64,000 nucleotides of DNA from Tepidibacter hydrothermalis (GCF_029542625.1 NZ_CP120733.1:1240001-1304000); one strand, 5' to 3'. Shown: positions 43,908 through 52,756, numbered from the stretch's first letter. Notes: generated by a model from the sequence alone, not told the origin. Numbers and translations are program-made.

Positions 43908-44483
43908 TTATATACTTTTTAGGGCGTTTATCTCATCTAATATTTTTTTTATAAATCCATTGTCAAGATCAAACAACGAGTATATTTGTTTTTTATTGGA
44001 ATTTAAATTAGACTTTAGAATTTCTTCATTAAACAACAAATAATTTTCATTACTTAAATATATTCCTGCTGATCTTAAAGTATCTTTATAAGTTGATATT
44101 AGTTTGGACATTTTAGTTATAGGATAATTATTTATATACTTTGATGATTTTTTAAAATATAGTATAGATTCATTGTATTTATTTACAAAATTTCTTAGAG
44201 CAAATATTATATCTTTATCTTTTTGTGTTAAAGTAACATTTTTTTTATTTGGTTTTTTGTAAGCAATATTTGTAGGTGTTTTTTTGAATTTTATATTGTT
44301 TTTTTTCTTGTTTTGTAGTTTACTATAAAAATGGTCTGAATTTAATACAAAATTAGAGCTTAGAGTATCATTTGTAGGTTTGTTGATTTTATTTATTGGA
44401 TCGATTTGGGGTATATTATTAACTGGAGACTTGTTGGTGATTTTCATAATGTTGATTCTAGAGCTATTTATTTTGTTTACCAT
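43908..44483 (-). CDS. Hypothetical protein with a weak FliD-like C-terminal pattern
   Basis: About 191 residues from an ATG at 44483 (reverse GGAAGGTGATATT precedes it). The first 90 residues are low-complexity Asn/Lys/Pro-rich. The second half has the periodicity of flagellar cap or hook-associated proteins: FALRNFVNKYNESILYFKKS, then LRSAGIYLSNENYLLFNEE and a final FIKKILDEINAL. No flagellar genes are near, so the assignment is weak and function is unknown. Divergent from tcdA with about 87 nt between starts. Confidence 0.65.
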   Translation of the reverse strand: MVNKINSSRINIMKITNKSPVNNIPQIDPINKINKPTNDTLSSNFVLNSDHFYSKLQNKKKNNIKFKKTPTNIAYKKPNKKNVTLTQKDKDIIFALRNFVNKYNESILYFKKSSKYINNYPITKMSKLISTYKDTLRSAGIYLSNENYLLFNEEILKSNLNSNKKQIYSLFDLDNGFIKKILDEINALKSI

Positions 44484-44570
44484 AATATCACCTTCCTTTA
44501 ATGATATATCGTTAATATTATATGATTTATATAGGTGTTTTAGATTAAAAATAAAAATAGGAGGTATAAT

Positions 44571-45281
44571 ATGCAAAAAAATTTTTCTATGAGAACAGAA
44601 CTTTTATTAGGAAATGAAGGAATGACTAAGCTTAAAAATTCAAAAGTAGCAGTTTTTGGAGTAGGTGGAGTTGGAAGTTTCACATGTGAAGCTTTAGCTA
44701 GAGCCGGAGTAGGAACTTTAATAATGATAGATCATGATGATATAGATATAACTAATATAAATAGACAATTACCAGCTCTTCACAGTACTGTGGGGAAAGG
44801 CAAGGTTGAGTGTATGAAGGAAAGAATACTTGATATAAACCCTGATATAAATGTTATAGATCATAAAAGATTATATGACAAAGATAGTGCAGATGAACTG
44901 TTAAGCAAAGATTATGACTATGTAGTAGATGCTATTGATATGGTGTCGTCTAAAATAGATTTAATAGAGAGATGCTATAAAAATGATATAAAAATAATAA
45001 GTTCTATGGGCATGGGAAATAAGTTAGACCCTACTAAGATAGAGGTTACAGATATAACTAAGACTCACATGTGCCCTTTAGCTAAGGTTATGAGAAAAGA
45101 ATTGAAGATTAGAAATATCAAAAAACTAAAGGTTGTATACTCAACAGAAAAACCTATAAAACCTGTTACTAGTATATCTAGTGAGTCAAAGAGAGAAACT
45201 CCTGGAAGCACATCTTTTGTTCCATCTGTAGGAGGTCTTGTGATAGCATCTGTTGTAGTTAATGATATAGTTAATCAATAA
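44571..45281 (+). CDS. tcdA: tRNA threonylcarbamoyladenosine dehydratase (ThiF/E1-like)
   Basis: 236 residues. The nucleotide-binding loop VFGVGGVGSFTCEALARAG, the ITNINRQLPALHSTVGKGK segment and DYVVDAIDMVSSKIDLIE define the YgdL/CsdL group of E1-like enzymes. TcdA uses ATP to cyclise t6A37 of tRNAs to ct6A. AGGAGG ribosome site. Its 3' end overlaps the convergent DUF3006 gene by about 10 nt. Confidence 0.93.
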   Translation: MQKNFSMRTELLLGNEGMTKLKNSKVAVFGVGGVGSFTCEALARAGVGTLIMIDHDDIDITNINRQLPALHSTVGKGKVECMKERILDINPDINVIDHKRLYDKDSADELLSKDYDYVVDAIDMVSSKIDLIERCYKNDIKIISSMGMGNKLDPTKIEVTDITKTHMCPLAKVMRKELKIRNIKKLKVVYSTEKPIKPVTSISSESKRETPGSTSFVPSVGGLVIASVVVNDIVNQ

Positions 45282-45486
45282 AAAGTTCGTTCATTAAATC
45301 ATTTATTTCTTTTTTTAGGTTATTTGTTTCATTTAAATCCAAGGAGATGTTATCTTTATTTATTAATATGACATCTCCTTCTTTTGCTGATTTAGGAATT
45401 TTTGATCTGTTTATATTTATTAATGATTTATTTTCAAGTTCTACTACTGCTAGTTTATTTTCAAATCTATCTATTATACCTTTCAT
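45271..45486 (-). CDS. DUF3006 protein
   Basis: A 71-residue protein beginning MKGIIDRFENKLAVVELE, from an ATG at 45486 behind AGGAGATG. DUF3006 proteins are small beta-rich proteins of unknown function commonly encoded directly after a ComEC-type metallo-beta-lactamase gene, as is the case here (5 nt gap). Confidence 0.8.
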   Translation of the reverse strand: MKGIIDRFENKLAVVELENKSLININRSKIPKSAKEGDVILINKDNISLDLNETNNLKKEINDLMNELFID

Positions 45487-45491
45487 TAAAA

Positions 45492-46367
45492 TCATCTCCT
45501 ATATATAGTTAAAGGTTTCTTGTAACTAAAAATTTTATAACCATCACAAAAGAGAACTATATCTCCTTGCTTATCGGTTCTATATAAAGGTATATTATAT
45601 TTTCTTAAAAGAGCCAATGTTTTTTCACTGGGATGATGGTATTTGTTGTTGCATTTGCAAGAAATCACTGCAATATCTGGTTTTACCTTTAATAAGAAAT
45701 TTTCACTGGTTGAAGAGGAGCTTCCATGATGTCCTACTTTTAAAATATCTGATTCTAAATTGTAATTTGATTTTATCATATCTTGTTCATTTTGAAATTC
45801 AGCATCTCCTGTAAATAAAAAACTTTTGTTTTTATAAGTGGATTTTATAACTAGTGAACATAGGTTATTGTTATCATAGTTCTTTGTAGGACTTAAAACA
45901 TTACATTTGATAAATTTACCTAAAGAAAAATTCATTCCTGATTTAGTTTTATGGATTTTTAGATTTTTATTTTTAGCTGCTGATAAAACATCTTTAAATG
46001 TATTGGTATTGTGAGCTTTATTAGGCATGCAGAATAAGCCTATATCAAAATGGTTTATTACATAATCAAGACCTCCTATATGATCTGCATCTGGATGAGT
46101 TCCTATTAGAATATCTATTTTTTTTATATTAAGCTTATTTAAATAATTAACTACTTTTTTTCCGTGAGAATTATCTCCCGCATCTATTAACATAGTTTTA
46201 TTGTCTGGAGAAATTAAAAGAGTACTATCTCCTTGTGCTACATCTATAAAGTGAACAGAAAGTGAATTATCACTTAAGCTACAATTTATAGATTCTTCAT
46301 TAGTTTGTGTACAAGCACAAAGAATGATTGATAACATAATAAGTATTATTAAGAGTGTTCTTTTCAT
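45492..46367 (-). CDS. ComEC/Rec2-type metallo-beta-lactamase lipoprotein
   Basis: 291 residues. Lipoprotein signal with lipobox (IILCACTQ, Cys18 or so), then an MBL domain: HFIDVAQGDSTLLISPDN, the metal motif HPDADHIGG and VGHHGSSSSTSENFL. It matches the C-terminal nuclease-like domain of ComEC as a separate exported protein. It may cut DNA at the cell surface; that is inference. Reverse GGAGGTGCC site upstream. Confidence 0.88.
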   Translation of the reverse strand: MKRTLLIILIMLSIILCACTQTNEESINCSLSDNSLSVHFIDVAQGDSTLLISPDNKTMLIDAGDNSHGKKVVNYLNKLNIKKIDILIGTHPDADHIGGLDYVINHFDIGLFCMPNKAHNTNTFKDVLSAAKNKNLKIHKTKSGMNFSLGKFIKCNVLSPTKNYDNNNLCSLVIKSTYKNKSFLFTGDAEFQNEQDMIKSNYNLESDILKVGHHGSSSSTSENFLLKVKPDIAVISCKCNNKYHHPSEKTLALLRKYNIPLYRTDKQGDIVLFCDGYKIFSYKKPLTIYRR

Positions 46368-46546
46368 AAGGCACCTCCATTTAATATTATTGAGCTATTT
46401 TACAAAATTAATAAGTGTATCAAATAAGAAAATGGGGAATATATTAAAAAGTTGCTAGAGGATTTAACTTTGTGATTATAAATACCTGTTGAGGGTATAT
46501 AACGATATATGATAGAATGGATAAGGTATGAAGGAGGTAGATTCAA

Positions 46547-47431
46547 ATTTTTAGACCAATAGATATAGAAGCTAAAATCGAACTAGACGAATATTTAAAC
46601 GTTTTAAATCATGAAGCTTGTGAATATAGTTTTACAACTTTATTCATGTGGCAGAATTTATATAAAACTATGTACTATAAAGGAAAAAACTTTATAGTGA
46701 TTATAGGTGAGTACGAGGATCAAAAATTCACGGTGATACCTCTTGCTAAAAAAGAAAATTTAAAAGATGCATTTGAATTCATTGTAAAGCATTTCAAAGA
46801 TAATAATCAAAAGATTCATTTAAGAGCTGCAACAGGAGAATTTGTTGAATTTTTAAAGGAAAATTACAAGGGAAAATTTGATTATATAGAAGAAAGAGAT
46901 TATTTCGATTATGTTTATTTAGGTGAGAGCTTAAGAAATCTTCCGGGTAGAAAATATCAAAAGAAAAGAAATCATATTAATTATTTTTTAAAAGAATATG
47001 AAGGAAGATTTGAGTATAAAAGATTGAATGAGGAAGATTTTGATGAATGTTTAAATCTTTTAGAAAAGTGGACTGAAAATAAAGAAGATGATGAAAGTAT
47101 ATTAAGTGAAAAAATTGCAATTGAGAAGGTATTTAAAAACTATGATAAACTGGATGTGAAAGTGGGAGGAATCTATATAGATTCTAAATTAGAAGCATTT
47201 ACATTTGGAGAATATTTAAATGACAATATGGCACTTATACATGTAGAAAAAGCTAATGCAGAAATAAGAGGATTATATCCTATAATAAACAAATTATTTT
47301 TAGAAAATGAATTTGAAGATGTTGAATTTGTAAATAGAGAAGAAGATCTAGGTGTTGCAGGGTTAAGAAAAGCTAAGTTATCTTATTATCCTCATAAATT
47401 TGTAGAGAAGTATACTGTATTGGAGGTTTAA
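46547..47431 (+). CDS. DUF2156 protein (aminoacyl-transferase-like) with probable ATT start
   Basis: A DUF2156 protein of about 294 residues. The first ATG in frame (46646) would remove the conserved N-terminus. Upstream codons read I-F-R-P-I-D-I-E...EYSFTTLFMW, which matches the usual family beginning (M-x-F-x-P-I). The frame is open back to a TAG at 46538, and no ATG, GTG or TTG lies between; ATT at 46547 is 9 nt after AAGGAGGT (46531-46538). The C-terminal half has GNAT-like folds (GRKYQKKRNHINYF, LYPIINKLFLENEFEDVEFVNREEDLGV). The enzyme's substrate is unknown. Co-transcribed with the next gene, 1 nt away. Confidence 0.8.
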   Translation: MFRPIDIEAKIELDEYLNVLNHEACEYSFTTLFMWQNLYKTMYYKGKNFIVIIGEYEDQKFTVIPLAKKENLKDAFEFIVKHFKDNNQKIHLRAATGEFVEFLKENYKGKFDYIEERDYFDYVYLGESLRNLPGRKYQKKRNHINYFLKEYEGRFEYKRLNEEDFDECLNLLEKWTENKEDDESILSEKIAIEKVFKNYDKLDVKVGGIYIDSKLEAFTFGEYLNDNMALIHVEKANAEIRGLYPIINKLFLENEFEDVEFVNREEDLGVAGLRKAKLSYYPHKFVEKYTVLEV

Positions 47432-47432
47432 T

Positions 47433-48578
47433 ATGAAGATTAGATTTGCACAGGAGGAAGACCTACAGAAAATAAAAAATATGTGGGAATACTGTTTTGG
47501 TGATACTGAAATGTTTATGAATTATTATTTTGACCATAAATATAAATGCGAAAACACATTGGTAGTTGAAGATGGTAGTAGCGTAATATCATCTCTTCAA
47601 TTAAATCAATATAAAATAAAAATAAATAACAATATATATGATACATCTTATGTCGTAGGTGTATCTACACTCCCGGAGGCTAGAGGTGTTGGTGCTATGA
47701 AAGATTTGATGAGCACTATGCTTAATGAACTCTATAATAAAAAGCAAGTAGTATCTATACTTATGCCTATAGATTATAGATTGTATAGAAGGTTTGGATA
47801 TGAACACTGCTATGATCAGATGAATTATGAAATAGACATGGAACTTTTAAAAGATTTTAGATCAAAGGGTGTTTTTAAAAAAGCTTCAAATAAAGATATA
47901 GATTTTATTATAAATATTTATGATTGTTTTTTGAAAGATAAAAATGGATACGTAAAAAGGGATAAAAATTACTATGATAATTTATTTAAAGAAATAGAAT
48001 CGGAAAGTGGTTATGTATATATACATGAAAATAAGGAACTAATGGATGGATATATAATATATTTCAAAATGGATGATACTATGTTTGTAAGAGAAATTGC
48101 TTATAAAAATATAGATGCTTTAAAATCTATATTGAAATTTATATACAACCACAATACTCAATTTAAAAAAGTTAGTATTAACTCTATTATAGATGACAAA
48201 ATAAAGCTTATAATTCCAGCACTTAAAAAAATAGATATGAATATAAAGCCATTTATGATGGGAAGGGTAATAAATGTTGAAAACTTTATAAAAGATTTAA
48301 ACATAAAGGAAGATATAAATTTAAAATTAAGAGTAAAAGATGAATTTATAGATCAAAACAACAAGACATTTTTGATAAATAATAAAGGAATAGTATTTAC
48401 TGATGAAAAAGAAGATGTTTCAATAGATATAAACACATTTAGTCAATTGGCTTTTTCTTATATAGATGTAGATGAAGCTGTATTTTTAGGAAATATAGAT
48501 ATGAAAGATACTAGTTATATTGATAATTTGAAAAAAATGTTTAATAAAAAAACTAACTATATAAATGAATATGTATAA
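47433..48578 (+). CDS. Eis-like GNAT acetyltransferase
   Basis: 381 residues. The N-terminal GNAT domain (FAQEEDLQKIKNMWEYCFGD, VVGVSTLPEARGVGAMKDLM with the acetyl-CoA-binding R-G-x-G-A) is followed by a second GNAT-like fold and a C-terminal SCP2-like region, the architecture of Eis-type enzymes. They acetylate amines such as aminoglycosides or peptides; the natural substrate here is unknown. Starts right after the DUF2156 stop. Confidence 0.88.
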   Translation: MKIRFAQEEDLQKIKNMWEYCFGDTEMFMNYYFDHKYKCENTLVVEDGSSVISSLQLNQYKIKINNNIYDTSYVVGVSTLPEARGVGAMKDLMSTMLNELYNKKQVVSILMPIDYRLYRRFGYEHCYDQMNYEIDMELLKDFRSKGVFKKASNKDIDFIINIYDCFLKDKNGYVKRDKNYYDNLFKEIESESGYVYIHENKELMDGYIIYFKMDDTMFVREIAYKNIDALKSILKFIYNHNTQFKKVSINSIIDDKIKLIIPALKKIDMNIKPFMMGRVINVENFIKDLNIKEDINLKLRVKDEFIDQNNKTFLINNKGIVFTDEKEDVSIDINTFSQLAFSYIDVDEAVFLGNIDMKDTSYIDNLKKMFNKKTNYINEYV

Positions 48579-48600
48579 AGGGCCGAGTGCCCTTTTTTTA
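48577..48600 (+). terminator. Intrinsic terminator
   Basis: AAAGGG pairs with CCCTTT around a CCGAGTG loop, followed by a T-run. Confidence 0.75.
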
Positions 48601-48635
48601 GTTTTTGAATAAATATAGTATAGGAGGTGGATTTT

Positions 48636-48881
48636 ATGGACGGTTATTCAAATCCTATAATACTATCTTTAATAGTAGGTATAACTCAAGTTATAAAAAC
48701 AGCAGGAGTTCCTAAAAGGTTTGCACCATTAGTATCATTAGTTACAGGAATAGTTCTGTGTGTATTTTATGAAAGTAGTGTAGGTATGAAAAAGAGTATC
48801 TTAGATGGAATAATAGCGGGACTTACTGCTAGTGGCTTGTTCTCTGGCTATAAAAGTGTTTCTAAATGTGATAAAAAGTAA
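48636..48881 (+). CDS. Holin-like small membrane protein
   Basis: 81 residues from ATG 48636 behind TAGGAGGTGG. Two hydrophobic segments (IILSLIVGITQVIKTAG and FAPLVSLVTGIVLCVFY) with a basic tail (SVSKCDKK), the shape of a class II holin. No phage genes or endolysin flank it; similar orphan genes occur in Clostridium genomes. Role in lysis or transport is unproven. Confidence 0.7.
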   Translation: MDGYSNPIILSLIVGITQVIKTAGVPKRFAPLVSLVTGIVLCVFYESSVGMKKSILDGIIAGLTASGLFSGYKSVSKCDKK

Positions 48882-48967
48882 AATTGTATCGGTTCAATAA
48901 TTATTGTTATATGAAATTTTCCCTGATATAATGAAGTTGAAATAATATTATAGGGGGGAAACTTTTT

Positions 48968-49486
48968 ATGAAGAATACAAAATTATCTAACTTGGTTCTC
49001 ATGGGGCTTATGACTAGTATGGTTTGTATCGGTACAATGCTAATTCAAATTCCTGTACCTGCAACTAATGGTTTTATAAATATTGGGGACAGTATAATAT
49101 TCATAACATCTGCTTTATTTGGACCTGTAGCTGGTATGGTAGCTGGAGGAATAGGCTCAGCTCTTGCTGACCTCTTAAGTGGTTATGCACATTGGGCATT
49201 ATTTACATTGATAATAAAAGGTTTGGAAGGGTTAGTTGTAGGAATTTTAGTGAAAAAATATAAAAATAAATTTATACTATCTGCATCAATGATTATAGGG
49301 TCTGTGGTTATGGTAGTTGGATATTATATTGGTGGAGGAATATTAAAAGGAAGTTTCATAGTATCTTTAGAATCTATTCCTTGGAATGTAGTACAGGGAG
49401 TATCTAGTACTATAATAGGAGTTTTGGTATCTAGTGCAATAATGAAAACTAACTATATGAAAGTAAATAAGGTTTTGAAAAATTAA
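48968..49486 (+). CDS. ECF transporter substrate-binding S component
   Basis: 172 residues, with about five or six membrane spans; INIGDSIIFITSALFGPVAGMVAGGIGSALADLLSGY is the PF07155-type signature. The S component binds a vitamin and works with shared EcfA/EcfT proteins that are not in this window. No riboswitch is seen in the 86-nt gap before it, so the vitamin cannot be named. ATG 48968 behind AGGGGGGA. Confidence 0.88.
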   Translation: MKNTKLSNLVLMGLMTSMVCIGTMLIQIPVPATNGFINIGDSIIFITSALFGPVAGMVAGGIGSALADLLSGYAHWALFTLIIKGLEGLVVGILVKKYKNKFILSASMIIGSVVMVVGYYIGGGILKGSFIVSLESIPWNVVQGVSSTIIGVLVSSAIMKTNYMKVNKVLKN

Positions 49487-49500
49487 ATTCGAATATATTT

Positions 49501-49540
49501 AAAATCCCGGAATTATAAAAAGTAATTCAGGGATTTTTGT
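49501..49540 (+). terminator. Intrinsic terminator
   Basis: AAATCCC..AATT pairs with AATT..GGGATTT, then a T-rich tail, after the ECF gene. Confidence 0.75.
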
Positions 49541-49585
49541 TTGTTTATATAGGTCTTTGATTATAATATTAAATACTTATTATAT

Positions 49586-49637
49586 AAAGTGAAACTTAAT
49601 TTAGATGGAGTCTTAGAACTCTTAGCTTTTGGATAAA
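49586..49637 (-). repeat. Repeat family A, copy 6 (short form)
   Basis: On the reverse strand: TTATCCAAAAGCTAAGAGTT and ACTCCATCTAAATTAAGTTTCACTTTAT without the middle. Lies before comEC. Confidence 0.65.
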
Positions 49638-49651
49638 AAGGAATGATATAT

Positions 49652-50914
49652 ATGAGAAGGCCTATTGTACTTATTTTGCTTATAAGTATTATAATTTCAT
49701 TTGTATATACAAAAAACTATAAGGATAAATTCTACGATATAGAAGGTAAGTATATAGAAGTTGAAGGTATTATTAAAGATGCTATTTATAAAGAATACTA
49801 TTATGAATACGAAGTTGGAAATTTTTTAATAAGAGATTTTAATAAAGAACAAAAAATAAATATAGGAGAATATATTAGAGCAAAAGGGATTTTTAAAAGT
49901 TCATATAATATGGTTATAGATGAATTTGATTATGGAATGTACTTGAAATCAAAAGGTATAGATGGAATATTAAATTGTGAATATATAAAATCATCTAAAT
50001 CTCATAATATATATTCTTGCATTAAGAATTTAAAAAATAGTTTAGAATATGTAATAGAAGATATTTTTAGAGAAAATTCCTCGTTTATAAATGCTTTAAT
50101 ATTAGGTGATAAGTCTGAATTAGATATAAATATCAAAGAAGCATTTTCAAGGGCTGGAGTCAGCCATATAATAGCTTTATCGGGTCTTCATATAGGTATA
50201 GTTATATATATTATGACGTTGATTATAGGTAGAATTAATAATGTAGTGAAGTTTTTTACAATAAGTGCATTAATATTATTATATTGCATTATTGTGGGTT
50301 TTAGAGGATCAATGTTTAGAGCCTGTATTTTTAGTTTTATAATATATTTAGCTGTATTTATACAAAGAGAGTACGATGGTATATCGGCACTTTGCCTTGT
50401 TGGAATTGTTTTATGTATAATAAATCCATTTAATATATATGATATAGGGGTTCAGTTATCTTTTTTAGCTACTTTATCTATAATATACTTTTATAATAAA
50501 ATTGATAAGTATATAAAATGTCCTTTAGTATCTACAACATTATCTGCAAGTATATTGACTATACCTGTTGTTTATTATAAATTCAATATTATATCCAATG
50601 TATTTCTAATAAGTAATGTTCTAATAGTTCCTACAGTAGGAATTCTTATAGGGTTGATTTTTATTGGTATTATTTTTTACTATATTAAAGTTAATATTAT
50701 ATATTTGATGATATCTAAAATAGTTTGTTTTATAATTTTTTATATAAAATCTATTGTATTTTATTTATCTGATATAAAATACTCATATATAGAATTTGAA
50801 ACTGTTAGTTTGAAATTAGTTGTGCTTTATTATATACTTTTAATGACATATATGATATATAACGAAAGAAAAACAGTAAAGGAGCAATTAAATGAAGTAC
50901 GGGGATATAATTAA
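49652..50914 (+). CDS. comEC: ComEC/Rec2 competence channel lacking the C-terminal nuclease domain
   Basis: About 420 residues from ATG 49652; an ATG at 49643 is too near the ribosome site AAAGGA. Parts: N-terminal membrane span and the DUF4131 region (residues about 25-120), then the Competence domain with at least eight membrane spans (SGLHIGIVIYIMTLIIGR, GFRGSMFRACIFSFII). ComEC is the DNA uptake channel of transformation. The usual third part, an MBL nuclease, is missing; a separate MBL lipoprotein lies 3.3 kb upstream. Overlaps holA by 23 nt. Confidence 0.88.
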   Translation: MRRPIVLILLISIIISFVYTKNYKDKFYDIEGKYIEVEGIIKDAIYKEYYYEYEVGNFLIRDFNKEQKINIGEYIRAKGIFKSSYNMVIDEFDYGMYLKSKGIDGILNCEYIKSSKSHNIYSCIKNLKNSLEYVIEDIFRENSSFINALILGDKSELDINIKEAFSRAGVSHIIALSGLHIGIVIYIMTLIIGRINNVVKFFTISALILLYCIIVGFRGSMFRACIFSFIIYLAVFIQREYDGISALCLVGIVLCIINPFNIYDIGVQLSFLATLSIIYFYNKIDKYIKCPLVSTTLSASILTIPVVYYKFNIISNVFLISNVLIVPTVGILIGLIFIGIIFYYIKVNIIYLMISKIVCFIIFYIKSIVFYLSDIKYSYIEFETVSLKLVVLYYILLMTYMIYNERKTVKEQLNEVRGYN

Positions 50915-51923
50915 AGATATAAAAGTGAATAAATACGAGAAAATATATACATTTTATGGAAAAGAAAGTTATCTTATAGATAAATTGATAAAAAAATTTA
51001 AGGAAAGTTTAAATGGTGCTTTTATAGATTTTAATTTTTCTACAATAGACGGGAGTCAAACTAGTTTAGATGAAATTATAAGTAGCTTAGAAACTATTCC
51101 TTTTATGGATGATAAAAAGATTATAGTTATTAAAAATTTTGAGATTTTGACTAATAAGAGAAAGAATTTTACACAACAAGATGAAGAAGAAATTTGCAAA
51201 TATATAAAAAATACTCCAGATCATGCAATATTAATATTTGCAAGTTACTCTGATATAGATAAGAGAAAGAAGTTTAGTAAAGAACTTGGAAAACATGGGA
51301 TTTTATTAAACTGCAATAAACTAGATAATAATGAACTTTTAAAATGGGCTCAAAAAAAGTTTAAAAAAGAGAATGTACAGATAGATAATGCTACATTAAA
51401 TTATTTTTTAAATAATTTAGATTATCAAAATAAGAACTCAGATAAAACATTGCGTGATGTAGAAAATGAAATTATAAAGATAACTTCATTTGTAGGATCA
51501 GGTAAAAAAGCTTCTACAAGCGATATAGATCAGTTGTCTGCTAAAAAAATAGAAAATGATATATTTAAATTGATAGATTTTATAGGAAATAAAAATGGTA
51601 GTGAAGCAATAAAAATATTTAATGACATGGTAGTTAAAGGAGAATCTCCTTTGATGGTTCTGAGCATGATTTCGAGACAGTTTAAAATAATAATACAGGC
51701 TAAGACATTAAGTAGTAAAGGCGAATCAGAAAATATAATAGCAAAATCTTTGGGGATTCATCCATATGTTATAAAAAAAGCATTGATACAAAGTAGGAAA
51801 TTTGATAATTCTACAATAATAAGATTACAAAATGAGCTGTTGAGAGCTGATCATAGCATAAAGAATGGTCTTAAAAAAGATATACTGGCATTAGAAATTA
51901 TAATATCTAAATTCTGCATATAA
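50892..51923 (+). CDS. holA: DNA polymerase III delta subunit
   Basis: 343 residues. Starts inside the comEC end (ATG 50892). N-terminal AAA-like fold (YTFYGKESYLIDKLIKKFKE, SLETIPFMDDKKIIVIKNFE) and C-terminal collar domain. HolA opens the beta clamp as part of the clamp loader. comEC-holA-rpsT is a conserved order in Firmicutes. Confidence 0.94.
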   Translation: MKYGDIIKDIKVNKYEKIYTFYGKESYLIDKLIKKFKESLNGAFIDFNFSTIDGSQTSLDEIISSLETIPFMDDKKIIVIKNFEILTNKRKNFTQQDEEEICKYIKNTPDHAILIFASYSDIDKRKKFSKELGKHGILLNCNKLDNNELLKWAQKKFKKENVQIDNATLNYFLNNLDYQNKNSDKTLRDVENEIIKITSFVGSGKKASTSDIDQLSAKKIENDIFKLIDFIGNKNGSEAIKIFNDMVVKGESPLMVLSMISRQFKIIIQAKTLSSKGESENIIAKSLGIHPYVIKKALIQSRKFDNSTIIRLQNELLRADHSIKNGLKKDILALEIIISKFCI

Positions 51924-51924
51924 A

Positions 51925-51948
51925 ATTCGCTTTATGCGAACTCATAGA
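51925..51948 (+). repeat. Repeat family B, terminal fragment
   Basis: AATTCGCTTTATGCGAACTCAT, a variant of the outer end seen also in copy 1 and near 55443, right after the holA stop. Confidence 0.45.
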
Positions 51949-51959
51949 TCATAATAAAA

Positions 51960-51986
51960 AAAACCCCAGAGATACTGGGGTTTTCT
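51960..51986. terminator. Bidirectional terminator between holA and rpsT
   Basis: AAAACCCCAG (51960-51969) pairs with CTGGGGTTTT (51975-51984), flanked by A and T tracts, between convergent genes. Confidence 0.9.
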
Positions 51987-51993
51987 TAGTATA

Positions 51994-52260
51994 TTAACCT
52001 GCTATAGTGTTTAACTTTTTAGCTAGTTTAGATACTTTTCTAGCAGCAGCGTTCTTATGCATAGTTCCTTTTGCAGCTACTTGGTATATTTTCTTCTCAG
52101 CAGATCTGAAGTTGTTTATTGCTTCTTCTTTGTTTCCCGCAACTAAAGACTCTTCAAATTTTCTTATAGCAGTTTTAACTTGAGATTTTCTAGCTTTATT
52201 TAAAGCTGTTTTCTTAGCTATAACGTTTATTCTTTTTTTAGCCGATTTAATGTTAGCCAA
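51994..52260 (-). CDS. rpsT: 30S ribosomal protein S20
   Basis: 88 residues with a TTG start at 52260 behind AAGGGGGTG, giving MANIKSAKKRINVIAKKTA, the normal S20 beginning. A longer frame to 52296 is not family-like. S20 binds 16S rRNA helices in the small subunit. The gap upstream (52261-52935) is largely repeats. Confidence 0.96.
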   Translation of the reverse strand: MANIKSAKKRINVIAKKTALNKARKSQVKTAIRKFEESLVAGNKEEAINNFRSAEKKIYQVAAKGTMHKNAAARKVSKLAKKLNTIAG

Positions 52261-52437
52261 TCTGTTCACCCCCTTGTATGTATAATGGTTCTTCAAATAT
52301 CAACAAAGTAGATTTTATCAGAAAAAAAACTAAAAATCAAGGATAAATATATATTAATGATATTTTAAAACGGTGACTTTTAATATAATAGACAAAAATT
52401 GAATAAAATATAATAAATTCGTTTAATTTGTCTTAAA

Positions 52438-52573
52438 AAAATTCGTCTACTCGCTAACGCGGTGACTCATGTCGCCAACGATCCTTACAGTTTCCGTTCT
52501 CAAAATTCACATAGTTCATGGCGCCAACAAGTCTCACGACTCTGTTGCTTAAAAATAGTTGCAAGTATAGGCT
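52438..52573 (+). repeat. Repeat family B, copy 3 (extended)
   Basis: Starts AAAAATTCGTCTACTCGC with the TCGC-TAAC-GCGG hairpin and ATGTCGCCAACGATCC, then a second partial unit (TTCATGGCGCCAACAAG ... CTCTGTTGCTTAAAAATAG). An internal duplication makes it longer than copies 1, 2 and 5. Confidence 0.72.
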
Positions 52574-52626
52574 TTTCAATAAGTTATCCACAAAACAAAA
52601 AATGATATAGTTCCCTTAAGAATAAA

Positions 52627-52756
52627 AAATTCGTCTACTCACTACGTGCTGACTCATATCGTCAATGATCTATAATGTCATTCCCTGTCAAAATTTAAAT
52701 ACGTCCATGATCATAACAAGTATGGTGATTGGATTGCTTAAAAATAGTTGTAAATG
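52627..52756 (+). repeat. Repeat family B, copy 4 (decayed)
   Basis: AAAAATTCGTCTACTCACTACGTGCTGACTCAT..., with the first stem changed to CAC-TAC-GTG but still paired, then diverged. Lies 55 nt after copy 3 in the same orientation, so a tandem pair. Confidence 0.65.

Noticed and set aside
48636-48881. Prophage remnant around the holin-like gene
   Set aside because: Neighbours on both sides are ordinary chromosomal genes, and no integrase, capsid, tail or endolysin gene is present.
48882-48967. Vitamin riboswitch before the ECF S-component gene
   Set aside because: The gap is only 86 nt, AT-rich, and shows no TPP, FMN, cobalamin or other known motif.
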